From: JBBIRG01 sp964410965
GTDB lineage: Bacteria > CLD3 > SB21 > JBBIRG01
Reading direction: 5' to 3'
Assembly: GCA_964410965.1 (NCBI GenBank)
Contig: CAYPIY010000006.1
Span: forward strand, 248,001 to 312,000
Length of the DNA: 64,000 bases
The translations under genes were made by a program, and so were the position numbers. Below the pieces are notes generated by a model that saw only the letters and a list, made by a program, of their open reading frames with translations, ran no database searches and was not told the origin of the DNA. This document shows, piece after piece, positions 53,338 to 62,641 of this stretch (positions are counted from its first letter, which is position 1; every line of letters begins with the position of its first letter).

Positions 53338-56300
53338 ATGAAGCATAATATATTATTTTTGCTATGGCTAAGTGTTGTTTTATCGATATCTCACCTTCAG
53401 GCCCAGGAATGGATGAAAAACATTCCGGCAGGGAAAGAAAATAATTTTTTTGAGATTCGAAAAGCGTTTGATAAATACTGGGCTCCATTCAACGTTGTAA
53501 ACGGGTATTATATTGAAAACGGAATAAAGACGAAAGCCCATGGATGGAAGATATTTAACCGCTGGGCCTATTACTGGGAATCCAGGATTAATCAAAGTAC
53601 CGGTGAGTTTCCGAAAACCTCGACGGCGGATGAATACCGGAAATATAAAGAACTGAATCCTTTTTCAGAGCACATGAGCAGCAACTGGACAAGCTTGGGT
53701 CCGGTATCATCAGACGGCGGATATGCGGGAATAGGCCGGCTGAATTGCGTCAGTTTTCATCCAATAAATTCAAATACATTCTGGGTTGGAGCTGCTTCCG
53801 GGGGACTATGGAAAACAACAAATGGAGGAACTTCCTGGATAACGTTAACAGATAATAATGTTGTTCTGGGCGTCAGCGATATCGGCGTGCCATCGGATTA
53901 TTCAACATCAAACACGTTGTATGTTGCAACCGGCGATAAGGACGGCGGAAGCGTGTGGAGTCTGGGCGGGGGACAATATCACGATAATGAAAGCATGGGA
54001 GTATTAAAGTCAACTGATGGTGGTTCTTCATGGTTTGAAACCGGTTTGGCATTTACGGTTGACCAGAAACGTACAGTATCTCGTATCATCATTCACCCGA
54101 CAAATACAAATGTCTTATGGGCCGCAACTTCGGTGGGTATTTATAAGTCAGTAAACAGCGGTACAAGCTGGACACTGCTGAATTCTGGAAATTTTATTGA
54201 TATGGAAATCAAACCCGGAGACCCTAATACTTTATACGCCTCTACTATGGATTACTACTCAACGCCGGTTATATATCGAACAACGAACGGCGGCACGAAC
54301 TGGACAAACATTAAGACATTTGCAGCTTCTGACTGGCGTGTTGACATGGCGGTTACCCCGGCTGACCCTAATTGTTTGTTTGTAATTGTTTGCAATACAT
54401 CAAGCGGTTTGTCGGCTATCTGTAAATCTGCCAACAGTGGAACATCCTTTACAACGCGTTATACTGGCGCCGCAAACAAAGCATTGTTGGGTTCTTATAG
54501 TGATGGATATGGAAATAATACAGGGCAGGGGAGTTATGACCTGGCTATCGCTGTCTCACCGACAGATACAAGCATAATCTTCATTGGAGGCGTAAACACC
54601 CATAAATCAACAAACGGGGGGAGTTCGTGGTACTGCATTAATTGCTGGACATCCTACTATGTTTATAATAAAAACGGTGCACCGGAAGTACATGCCGATC
54701 AGCACATGCTGGCATATCAGCCCGGAACAAATATTCTGTTTGAAGCAAACGATGGAGGAATATACAAAACCACTAACGGTGGTAGCGGCTGGATCGATTT
54801 GACAAACGGTATAGTCAGCAGTCAGATTTACAGGATTTCCACGGGGCAAACCGGCAGTGATGAAATATTATGCGGTTTGCAGGATAACGGTTCAAAACTT
54901 AAATCGGGGAGTACCTGGAGCGATGTAACTGGCGGGGATGGAATGGATTGTATAGTGGATTATACCGATATAAATGTCCAGTATGCGTCATACGTTTACG
55001 GCGAACTATATCGAACGACAAATCATTGGACTGGTTCTTATACAATGACTCCCTCTTCCGCGGGAACGGGACATTGGTTAACGCCGATGACAATCGATCC
55101 CTCGAACAACCAAATTATTTACGCTGGATATGCTGATGTTTGGAAATCTACCAACAGAGGAACTGACTGGACAAAAATATCTGCAATCAATACATCCAGT
55201 AAACTCAGAGCTCTTGCCGTTGCCCCTTCTAACAACCAGTTTATTTATGTTTCAGACCCCAACCAGATTTGGCGCACCACAAACGGGGGGGCCGGCTGGT
55301 CTGACATCACAGGATTATTACCCGTGAGCACTAACTCAATCACGTGCATTGCCGTCAAACATAACAATCCGAATACCGTTTGGGTATCTTTAGGCGGATA
55401 TAATAATCAGCGGGTTTATGAAACGACCAACGGGGGAAGTTCATGGACAAACATTTCAAACGGTTTACCGAACCTTCCCGTCATGTGCATCATACAGAAT
55501 AAGCAAAATTCGGCATCGACGGAACTTTATGCCGGGACTGACCGGGGCGTGTATATGCGGACAGGAACCGGCATTTGGCAGTCATACAATAACAATCTGC
55601 CAAAAGTAGTTATAACAGACCTCGACATTTATTATGATAATACTATCCCTGCAAATTCAAAACTAAGAGCGGGAACCTATGGAAGGGGATTATGGCAAAG
55701 CCCTCTTCCGGCGGGTTCTTCAAATTCCCTAACCGTCACTTCACCCAACGGAGGGGAGAGTTGGGCAGCCGCAAGTGCTCATACCATCACATGGACAAAT
55801 ACGGGTACGATTTTGAACGTCAAAATCGAATATTCGACGAATAGCGGTTCATCATGGATCAACATCATTTCAAACACTGTGAACGATGGTTCTTATTTAT
55901 GGACGGTTCCGAATATCGCTACGACAACCGGCCGAATCAGAGTTTCTGACGCTTCAAATGCTTCTACAAATGACGTAAGCGACGGCAATTTTACCATCTC
56001 CGCTTCCGTATCCAATTTAGATTATACATGGTCGCAGTCGACCGGAGTATACAGCTCGATTACAGGCACGATTATCACGGAATTGGACGGAGCCGATGAC
56101 GCGTACACCGAAATAAGTATTCCTTTTGGATTTACATATGCTGAAAATATTTATAATTCAGTTTATATTTCTACAAACGGATACATCGGTTTTGGTGCAG
56201 GAACCTCAGAGTATAATAATGAAAATCTTTTTACTGCCGATATACCTTTAAATGTCATCTCGCCTTGGTGGGATGATCTGAAAGACGACGGAACCGGAAC

Positions 56301-58812
56301 AATCAGTTACACATCAACAGGAACCTTGCCGAACCGTGTTTTTATCGTACAGTTTGCCGGCTATATTGACTATTACACCGGAGCCAGTATCCGGATGAAT
56401 TTTCAGATAAAATTATATGAATCTTCAAATACCATCGAATTATGTTACGGATCCAAGTCGGGCAGTCCGGGCGCTTCCGGAAGTTCCGCTTCAATTGGAA
56501 TCAAGGGAAACACAGGAGGTTCCGGTGATTTTATCGACGGAAAAACAGGCTCCATGACAACAGGTAATAGCACCCTGACTTCTGCAGCAAATTTTCCTGC
56601 AAACGGTACGATTTACAGATTTATTCCGGCTTCATCCGGCACTGTTACCGTTACATCCCCGAACGGCGGTGAATATTGGCTGGCGGGAACGGCTCAAAGC
56701 ATCGCATGGACAAGTACGGGGCTGATCTCAAACGTGAAAATCGAATATTCAACCAACAGTGGTTTCTCCTGGACCAGTATCATTTCCAGTACGGCGAATG
56801 ACGGCCAGTATACCTGGACCCTTCCAAATATATCAACCATCGCCGCTCGTGTCCGGATATCTGACGTATCCAACACAACTCTGAACGATGCCAGCAACGC
56901 GGATTTCACCATTTGGAAACCTCTCGCGCCAACACACCTTATTGCCGGATCAGATTTCAAAAAATGCATCCCGCTTAACTGGCGCGATCCGAATGGAACA
57001 TCTTTGTCCGACAATGAGCAAATAATGGGGCTGGAAATATTCCGTTCTGATAAAAACACACTGCAATCTTCCTCATTATCTGCAGAAGAATACAGAGTAT
57101 ACCGGAAAACGGGCTCGGGTGGGACGTACTCGCTGTCCGGCACGACCAACAGAAAAGATTTTGTGGATACGAACCTGAGCGCTGGAGTCAATTATTTCTA
57201 CAGGGTCACGGCAATGATAGACGGAGTGGAAAGCGATTATTCAGGGGAGGTATCTGCGATTTGCAGTGAATTGGGTTTGTTGATTAACGTGCCCTGTTCA
57301 TCCGGTCAACCCTTGATCGACGGAGTCATCAACGGCCCGGAGTGGATTGACGCGGCCGAAATTAATATTACCAACACATCCGGGTATCTGAATGATCCGC
57401 CCGGACAAAATGCATCCGCTTTTATGGTACGTAACGGAAATTTATTATATATCGCTATAAAGGATATGGCGGATCTTTCAAGACAGAATTATGACCAGAT
57501 CGGAATCTATTTTGATAAGGACAATGATGACGTATGGGATGCCGGAGAAGGGAATCTTTGGATCATGAGCTATAATGGGGCAACAAAAATACAGTACCGG
57601 GAAATCACCGGAACTTATCCGGACAACCTGTTTTTTGCAGCCGCGGTTGATAATCCAACCGGAGTTACTGCAGCTGTGCAGTTGAACAACGGGCATATGG
57701 AATATGAGGTATGTATCAATCTTCAGACCAGCCCGCTCAAGCCTTTTTCCGGTTCGGCCGGCATGTATTTATATTCATTCGATGCTTCTTCAGCACGTTA
57801 CAACGCTTACTGGCCTGACGGACACGTCTGGCCGGCTCCTCAAACCTACGCGGATATCATTTTTGATAATCAGATCCCGGAACTGACTATAGGCGCGCTG
57901 GTTTCTGAAGCGGTGAATGTTTTCCGATTGGGCATAGGAGGGAATGAATCGTTGGATTCTCTGTCGATTAACATAAATTCACAGCAACTGACCATGCAGA
58001 AAAGAGGCTCCCTGCATTTTGGCAATTTTCTGATTCAGACAAACGGGACTTTAAATCTTCACGTGGAAGCATGGGATCTCTGTATGAACAAAACCACTAT
58101 AGATACATCTTATACCGCGCTGCTGCTGTCAAAAAATACCTTGTTCGGAAAGTACCGATTCAAGCCGGGTTCCGCGGACGGCTATATTATTCTACGAAAT
58201 AATCAGGATGACCTTGAGGCCGGACATCTTGTTCCGGTAGATTTAGAGCTGGATATTCTGGCCCTGAAAAATAAAGATAGCCGCCTGCAGGTAGAAATGA
58301 ATTACGGCCGTGAAGTTATCGACAGGCTGAAAGAAAAGCATGCAGATGTTCATGAGGGACAAATCGGCTTCTATTTCCGTTCCGGCAGTCAATGGTTTTT
58401 TATGGGCGGTTATGGATCAAATGGAAAAGTGTCGGCAATTCTTGATCTCCGTCAGATTTGTAAATCCGGTAACGATATGCTGGTATTTCCGGTAATCGCG
58501 GTCTTCTATAATCCGGAACAAGTCGTTTTCCCATCGGAAACCGCACTTGAACAAAATTACCCGAATCCCTTCAATCCGAATACGATGATCCGGTATCAAT
58601 TATCGGAAGACGGGGATGTTGAGCTTTCGATATATAACATTCTTGGGCAATGCGTGAGAACCCTGGTCCAAACCGGTCAGCAGGCCGGTTTTTACCAGGT
58701 ATCCTGGGACGGTACGAATCAGTTCAATATTCCGGTCAGTTCCGGCGTGTATCTTTACAGACTCAAATCGGGGCCGATGATATTAGTTAAAAAAATGATC
58801 TACTTAAAATAG
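53338..58812 (+). CDS. Giant secreted multi-domain protein with BNR/sortilin-like repeats and T9SS sorting tail
   Basis: This 1824-residue surface or extracellular protein has a signal peptide at 1-22. Residues of about 100-780 are repeated beta-propeller blades with the KTTNGGTSW (BNR/VPS10-like) motif in many variants. Two copies of a module starting VTSPNGGE (about 797-885 and 1100-1190) flank a jelly-roll-like domain (about 893-1095). A fibronectin III-like domain (about 1196-1310) and a CBM9-like domain (about 1315-1500, LIDGVINGPEWIDAA) follow. The C-terminus (about 1735-1824) is a type IX sorting tail with NYPNPFNPNTMIRYQL. No catalytic residues are obvious; adhesion, glycan binding or exported hydrolase scaffolding are options. 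Confidence 0.85.
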   Translation: MKHNILFLLWLSVVLSISHLQAQEWMKNIPAGKENNFFEIRKAFDKYWAPFNVVNGYYIENGIKTKAHGWKIFNRWAYYWESRINQSTGEFPKTSTADEYRKYKELNPFSEHMSSNWTSLGPVSSDGGYAGIGRLNCVSFHPINSNTFWVGAASGGLWKTTNGGTSWITLTDNNVVLGVSDIGVPSDYSTSNTLYVATGDKDGGSVWSLGGGQYHDNESMGVLKSTDGGSSWFETGLAFTVDQKRTVSRIIIHPTNTNVLWAATSVGIYKSVNSGTSWTLLNSGNFIDMEIKPGDPNTLYASTMDYYSTPVIYRTTNGGTNWTNIKTFAASDWRVDMAVTPADPNCLFVIVCNTSSGLSAICKSANSGTSFTTRYTGAANKALLGSYSDGYGNNTGQGSYDLAIAVSPTDTSIIFIGGVNTHKSTNGGSSWYCINCWTSYYVYNKNGAPEVHADQHMLAYQPGTNILFEANDGGIYKTTNGGSGWIDLTNGIVSSQIYRISTGQTGSDEILCGLQDNGSKLKSGSTWSDVTGGDGMDCIVDYTDINVQYASYVYGELYRTTNHWTGSYTMTPSSAGTGHWLTPMTIDPSNNQIIYAGYADVWKSTNRGTDWTKISAINTSSKLRALAVAPSNNQFIYVSDPNQIWRTTNGGAGWSDITGLLPVSTNSITCIAVKHNNPNTVWVSLGGYNNQRVYETTNGGSSWTNISNGLPNLPVMCIIQNKQNSASTELYAGTDRGVYMRTGTGIWQSYNNNLPKVVITDLDIYYDNTIPANSKLRAGTYGRGLWQSPLPAGSSNSLTVTSPNGGESWAAASAHTITWTNTGTILNVKIEYSTNSGSSWINIISNTVNDGSYLWTVPNIATTTGRIRVSDASNASTNDVSDGNFTISASVSNLDYTWSQSTGVYSSITGTIITELDGADDAYTEISIPFGFTYAENIYNSVYISTNGYIGFGAGTSEYNNENLFTADIPLNVISPWWDDLKDDGTGTISYTSTGTLPNRVFIVQFAGYIDYYTGASIRMNFQIKLYESSNTIELCYGSKSGSPGASGSSASIGIKGNTGGSGDFIDGKTGSMTTGNSTLTSAANFPANGTIYRFIPASSGTVTVTSPNGGEYWLAGTAQSIAWTSTGLISNVKIEYSTNSGFSWTSIISSTANDGQYTWTLPNISTIAARVRISDVSNTTLNDASNADFTIWKPLAPTHLIAGSDFKKCIPLNWRDPNGTSLSDNEQIMGLEIFRSDKNTLQSSSLSAEEYRVYRKTGSGGTYSLSGTTNRKDFVDTNLSAGVNYFYRVTAMIDGVESDYSGEVSAICSELGLLINVPCSSGQPLIDGVINGPEWIDAAEINITNTSGYLNDPPGQNASAFMVRNGNLLYIAIKDMADLSRQNYDQIGIYFDKDNDDVWDAGEGNLWIMSYNGATKIQYREITGTYPDNLFFAAAVDNPTGVTAAVQLNNGHMEYEVCINLQTSPLKPFSGSAGMYLYSFDASSARYNAYWPDGHVWPAPQTYADIIFDNQIPELTIGALVSEAVNVFRLGIGGNESLDSLSININSQQLTMQKRGSLHFGNFLIQTNGTLNLHVEAWDLCMNKTTIDTSYTALLLSKNTLFGKYRFKPGSADGYIILRNNQDDLEAGHLVPVDLELDILALKNKDSRLQVEMNYGREVIDRLKEKHADVHEGQIGFYFRSGSQWFFMGGYGSNGKVSAILDLRQICKSGNDMLVFPVIAVFYNPEQVVFPSETALEQNYPNPFNPNTMIRYQLSEDGDVELSIYNILGQCVRTLVQTGQQAGFYQVSWDGTNQFNIPVSSGVYLYRLKSGPMILVKKMIYLK

Positions 58813-58842
58813 TATCAAATGATATAAACCGGAGAAAAGAGG

Positions 58843-59403
58843 ATGAAACACATCACACACAAATTGCTAATAATCATTTTAGCATGCATTTTTTTTCAGG
58901 GCTGTGACAAGGATGAAAAAGCAAATCTGAATACGGCCTGGAAATATTTTTCCGTCTCAAAATACACTAAAGCCCTGACAATATTCAAGAAATTTACGGT
59001 TAAAAAGGACAGTCTCGAAGCCTATGCTGGAGCCGGATGGTGTGAACTGCGCCTGAAAAACCTCTCTGGCGCCGGATTATATTTTTCGCGGTCTGGAAAT
59101 AATCCGGATGGCATTGCCGGCTGGACATTTTTGCTCTGGGCGCAGGAAGATTTAAACGGAGCCATCAGTAAAGCAAACCTTGTCCTGACAGCGGAGCCTG
59201 AATATGTCTTTAGCCATGACCCAAGAATAACGTACCGTGATCTGATATGGATTCAGGCAGCCTCCTACCTGCAAATGGGTGAGTACGGGCAATGTTATAG
59301 TAAAATCCTTCTTCTCGATACAGGGTTTACGGCTAATCTTTCGGATCCGCTCATCGCGAATATATTGCTGGCGAAACTTCAGAGTTTAGGAAATATCGGA
59401 TGA
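58843..59403 (+). CDS. Putative lipoprotein with TPR-like repeats
   Basis: This 186-residue protein has a lipoprotein-type signal (hydrophobic 8-18, then FFQGC with Cys21). The mature part is helical with TPR-like units such as AWKYFSVSKYTKALTIFKKF and EAYAGAGWCELRLKNLSGAG, ending without known motifs. It starts 30 bases after the giant secreted protein, so it is likely co-expressed and may assist its display. That is an inference. It converges with the next minus-strand gene. Confidence 0.72.
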   Translation: MKHITHKLLIIILACIFFQGCDKDEKANLNTAWKYFSVSKYTKALTIFKKFTVKKDSLEAYAGAGWCELRLKNLSGAGLYFSRSGNNPDGIAGWTFLLWAQEDLNGAISKANLVLTAEPEYVFSHDPRITYRDLIWIQAASYLQMGEYGQCYSKILLLDTGFTANLSDPLIANILLAKLQSLGNIG

Positions 59404-59422
59404 AAGGAAGAACCAATGGGAT

Positions 59423-59911
59423 TTATTTACCATCCATATCTTTTTGGGGTTTCGCGGGCAAGGGTTCGGTTCCGGTATCCAGCACGAATTTCCATTGTCC
59501 GTCTTGCTGTTTTTGCCAGACAGTCATGAAATATCCGAAGAATTTCTTTTCTCCTTTTGCTGAATCCTGAATTACACGCTCATAGGGGCCGTAGGTATAT
59601 CCCAGGTCGCAGGACTTGGATACATCCGCAAACATAGGATACCAGGACAATCTGGTTTTGCTGGGTTTGGAAAATAATTTTGACATGATGCTGTCGCGGC
59701 CCTTAACAGGATGAATCCTGAACATGACAGCGCTGTCTGCCATAAAGGTTCGAAAGGCTTCCGAAGTGCCATGTTCTGCGGCATACTGACTGAATCTCGT
59801 TTCGGTTTGAATAAGTTCTGAAATGGCCGTTGTGCGTTCATTGTCTGTTTTGCAGGAAATGATTTGAAACAAAATGAAGCACTTTAAAAATACCCATATC
59901 CTGAATTTCAT
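59423..59911 (-). CDS. NTF2-like/DUF4440 lipoprotein
   Basis: A lipobox-type N-terminus (LFQIISC, Cys20) is followed by a SnoaL/DUF4440-like alpha-beta cone: a long N-terminal helix (ISELIQTETRFSQYAAEHG), MADSAVMFRIH, and a sheet with DLGYTYGPYERV, FFGYFMTVWQKQQDGQWKFVLD. These folds bind small ligands or act as enzymes such as isomerases. Residues of a specific active site cannot be assigned. It is a solitary gene with its own upstream region. Confidence 0.75.
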   Translation of the reverse strand: MKFRIWVFLKCFILFQIISCKTDNERTTAISELIQTETRFSQYAAEHGTSEAFRTFMADSAVMFRIHPVKGRDSIMSKLFSKPSKTRLSWYPMFADVSKSCDLGYTYGPYERVIQDSAKGEKKFFGYFMTVWQKQQDGQWKFVLDTGTEPLPAKPQKDMDGK

Positions 59912-60086
59912 GGAACCTCCTTTTATATTAAAAGATAATTTATGAATTTACCATATTGATATCAAGAAAAATTCATTTAGGGTTATTTGATCCTCCTGGT
60001 AATCAGAGATAAGCCTTGAAAAGTTGAAATATTTTTTAATTATTTTCATTATAGAATATGAAAGATTTGAATTTATTAATTTTTTT

Positions 60087-60092
60087 GGAGAG
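60087..60092 (+). promoter_or_regulatory. Ribosome binding site deciding the tpx start
   Basis: GGAGAG is seven bases before ATG 60100 but only one base before ATG 60094, so translation most likely begins at 60100, giving the family-typical N-terminus. Confidence 0.75.
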
Positions 60093-60099
60093 CATGTAT

Positions 60100-60624
60100 A
60101 TGAAAGAACGCATCGGAATTTTGAATTTTAAAGGTAATCCGCTGACTTTGATCGGAGAAGCTGTAACGGTAGGACAAAAAGCGCCCGATTTCAGAATTCG
60201 GGGTGGCCTTGATGAAAAGTCGTTGATCACACTGGATTCGGGAAAAGGTAAAGTTCGAGTTTTCAACGTCGTTCCATCGCTCGATACGCCTGTTTGTGAA
60301 ACACAAACGATCAAATTCAACGAAGAAGCTCTCAAATTGGGTGATCATGTCGAAATCATGACAATAAGTATGGATCTCCCGACTGCACAGAACAGGTTCT
60401 GCACGATACAATTGAAAGGTGAATCGAAAGTTAAAATGGCATCCGATTACGCCGAAAAATCTTTTGGCATGAATTATGGCATATTAATCAAAGAATGGCA
60501 GATTCTTGGTCGAGGAATATTCATCGTTGATAAGGACAACATTATTCGCCATGCCGAGTATGTGCCGAAAGTGGAAGACCTTCCTGACCTGAATAAGGCC
60601 ATGGAAGTGCTGAAAACGCTGTAA
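60100..60624 (+). CDS. tpx: Thiol peroxidase (atypical 2-Cys peroxiredoxin)
   Basis: This enzyme reduces hydrogen and alkyl peroxides using thioredoxin. The 174 residues have a thioredoxin fold with peroxidatic Cys in SLDTPVCETQT (about 62-72) and resolving Cys in NRFCTIQ (about 98-104), the pair that forms the Tpx intramolecular disulfide. The KAPDFRI opening is also typical. In-frame ATGs at 60058 and 60094 exist; the ribosome site favours 60100. It is a single gene and a plausible oxidative-stress target, though no sigma site is assignable. Confidence 0.95.
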   Translation: MKERIGILNFKGNPLTLIGEAVTVGQKAPDFRIRGGLDEKSLITLDSGKGKVRVFNVVPSLDTPVCETQTIKFNEEALKLGDHVEIMTISMDLPTAQNRFCTIQLKGESKVKMASDYAEKSFGMNYGILIKEWQILGRGIFIVDKDNIIRHAEYVPKVEDLPDLNKAMEVLKTL

Positions 60625-60720
60625 ATAATGCAAACCTCCGGGATGAGAGCCCAACTTAAGCGATAAGTTTGTCAGATCGGAACTTAACCTTGTGTAGACA
60701 TGGTTTTGAATATATTAATA

Positions 60721-61119
60721 TTATAAGGGTTCGAAAAATCTTTTAATGGTCAGTGGCAAAGCAGCTTTCGCTTCTGTTTCCCTCCGGTATTTCATATCCG
60801 CATGCCCAATTTTCTTATTATTTTTCGGGCTCTTGGTTCCGAAAGAAAGGTCGAAAAATTCCTTTATGCTGCCGACCGGGGGCTGAACCGGAGCTGGAAT
60901 CCGCAGGTCAAATCCGATGGGTTCAAAAAATTCCGTGATCGTTAACACCGACTTATCAAAAAACGAAGTTGCGGCCTTGGAGGCTATTGTCTTATGTAGC
61001 TCCCGTTTTTGCCGGCGTACTAATCCGGTGAAATCATTCATGAGCCTGGATGCAAAGTGCGTCTCCGGAAAAACACTTTCCTGCTGATTATTTATGATCA
61101 TGGGATTACTCCGTTTCAC
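60721..61119 (-). CDS. Small protein with three I-x-x-F-F-[ED] motifs, V4R-ParA cluster
   Basis: I do not recognise the 132-residue product. It has three near-identical short motifs: TITEFFEP (60-67), SIKEFFDL (84-91) and TIKRFFEP (124-131, ending one residue before the C-terminus). The rest is polar and probably disordered, with prolines between the first two motifs. Such repeats suggest multivalent binding of a partner, for example the ATPase or sensors encoded upstream. It starts four bases after the stop of the V4R gene, so it is the last gene of that transcript. Confidence 0.65.
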   Translation of the reverse strand: MKRSNPMIINNQQESVFPETHFASRLMNDFTGLVRRQKRELHKTIASKAATSFFDKSVLTITEFFEPIGFDLRIPAPVQPPVGSIKEFFDLSFGTKSPKNNKKIGHADMKYRRETEAKAALPLTIKRFFEPL

Positions 61120-61123
61120 TTTT

Positions 61124-61804
61124 TTATGCAGATAATTCCTTTTTCAGCAATTCAAATGAGTCGAGAGGTGATAGGCCTTTCTGTACAGACCTTTCAACCA
61201 TTGCTATGGTATCCTGATTATCAAGAAGAAACGAGCAATGTTCATAACCGCAGACCTGGCATGTTATTTCAATACAGCCCAGATCCATTTTGGACAGGCT
61301 GCTGAAAATTCCAGCGAAAAAACCGGCATATAGGAAACATAAGGTTTTCTGCGTGGCCTGGATTACGGAAGCGTGATCTTTTAAACAATCCACAGCAAGG
61401 GAATCGTACAAATCCACAAACAGGAACTGGTCCCGCCGTTTGAGTTCAAAATTGCCCCAACCGTACATGGCCATGTGATTGGTGAATAAGTTCTGAAATT
61501 GTTCCATGCCCAGATCCTGTATATGAGTCAGATTCGGAAAAACGATTTTTGCGAGTTTTTCGATGAGCCCGTAAGAGTGCCGTCCCCATTCCAGTCCTGT
61601 CATATGCCAGATGGAATCCGCTTCCCGTGGGTAGCGTTGCCGAATTACGGCGTCTGTTGATCTTAGCCATTGACGGTCAAAAATTATCAGTCGACTCCCG
61701 CTGAAACCGGTGATATCCGCATTCACAGGGGAATACTGAATATAGGATTCAGGGAGGATCAGGTCAGTGAATTTTTCTTCTTTCTGGGGAACAGTCTGGA
61801 TCAT
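61124..61804 (-). CDS. V4R-like sensor protein with Cys cluster
   Basis: This 226-residue cytosolic protein resembles the V4R (4-vinyl reductase) fold, a small-ligand-binding domain also used as a sensor. Recognisable blocks are IWHMTGLEWGRHSYGLIEKL, MYGWGNFELKRRDQFLFVDL and FLYAGFFAGIFSSLSKMDL. A cysteine cluster CIEITCQVCGYEHC (about 183-196) sits at the position where V4R proteins bind metal. The C-terminal tail (LSPLDSFELLKKEL) is helical. It is a clear paralogue of the protein encoded at 62642-63289. The gene lies 14 bases after the ParA-like gene stop. Confidence 0.75.
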   Translation of the reverse strand: MIQTVPQKEEKFTDLILPESYIQYSPVNADITGFSGSRLIIFDRQWLRSTDAVIRQRYPREADSIWHMTGLEWGRHSYGLIEKLAKIVFPNLTHIQDLGMEQFQNLFTNHMAMYGWGNFELKRRDQFLFVDLYDSLAVDCLKDHASVIQATQKTLCFLYAGFFAGIFSSLSKMDLGCIEITCQVCGYEHCSFLLDNQDTIAMVERSVQKGLSPLDSFELLKKELSA

Positions 61805-61818
61805 GGCTTCACCATTTT

Positions 61819-62622
61819 TTATAGTTGATATTGCCTTATAAGATCAGCTCCAAGCCGTTGGTATTCACGGATTCCCGGAGAGCTGGAAGTCAGTTCGTGA
61901 TAAATCTCGTGGACCCGAAGCGGGTCTGTAAAAATCTGATTAAGGGCCGGATCTCTTGGAATTACGGACTGAAAGATGGAACCGGAATCAAAATAATTGC
62001 GGATCTGACTGATCACGTTTTTTGAGGAAGGATCGTTTTCATCGGCCATAGTCATAAGAATGCCGGATAGTTCGAAATCAATCTGCCGGGTATTTTTCAG
62101 GTTGATGAGATACCGGATGAAAATCGGGAAGGTTCTCAGGCTCAGGGGTTCGCATTGCACTGGGATCATGATATAATCGGATGCATTCAGAGCACTGGTT
62201 ACGACAACGCCCATTCCAGGAGGACAATCGATAAGAATGACATCGTACTGGGTAACAGCCTGACGAAGGGCTTCTTTAAGAAGGCCCTCGGCCTGTTGTG
62301 CATCTTCAAAAGCCTTTAAGGCGGAGGTTTCACCGTTGACCCCAGGCTGAATATGTTGAAGGGTATTCCATAGCGTCGGTTTGGTGATGTCAGACAGTTC
62401 GGCTTTGCCGCAAAAAACGTCATACAATCCGTGCTCGGCTGAGTCACCTGAAAAACAATCCGGCGTAAAGGGCTGAAAGACGTTCATCAGACCTCCTTGC
62501 GGATCGGCGTCAATTATCAGCGTGTTTTTTCCCTTTTCGGCCAGAGCAATACCAAGTTGAGCGGCTGTTGTGGTTTTACCGACACCACCCTTCTGGCTTG
62601 CTATACTGAAAATAAATCCCAT
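61819..62622 (-). CDS. ParA/MinD-type ATPase
   Basis: This is a dimerising, DNA- or membrane-patterning ATPase. The deviant Walker A is QKGGVGKTT (about 10-18), switch I is IIDADPQGG (about 37-45), and Walker B is VILIDCPPGMG. MIPVQCEPLSL is the typical strand after Walker B. About 267 residues without an N-terminal helix-turn-helix matches the chromosomal Soj group or orphan ParA proteins. No parB is adjacent, so it is more likely an orphan used to position a protein cargo. I use ATG 62622; an extension to 62685 overlaps the upstream V4R gene. Confidence 0.92.
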   Translation of the reverse strand: MGFIFSIASQKGGVGKTTTAAQLGIALAEKGKNTLIIDADPQGGLMNVFQPFTPDCFSGDSAEHGLYDVFCGKAELSDITKPTLWNTLQHIQPGVNGETSALKAFEDAQQAEGLLKEALRQAVTQYDVILIDCPPGMGVVVTSALNASDYIMIPVQCEPLSLRTFPIFIRYLINLKNTRQIDFELSGILMTMADENDPSSKNVISQIRNYFDSGSIFQSVIPRDPALNQIFTDPLRVHEIYHELTSSSPGIREYQRLGADLIRQYQL

Positions 62623-62641
62623 GGAATCAATTTTTTGAGGT

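Noticed and set aside
60640..60680. AACTTA-TAAGTT hairpin between tpx and the V4R-ParA cluster as a terminator
   Set aside because: Only six base pairs, AT-rich, with no T run on either strand.
60721..61119. I-x-x-F-F motifs as PCNA (PIP-box) or beta-clamp peptides
   Set aside because: No Gln at the required position before the Ile, and bacterial clamp motifs differ (QLxLF type).
61819..62622. Chromosome or plasmid partition locus
   Set aside because: No parB, no repeated parS-like 16-mers and no replication gene nearby; ATPase is more likely an orphan.
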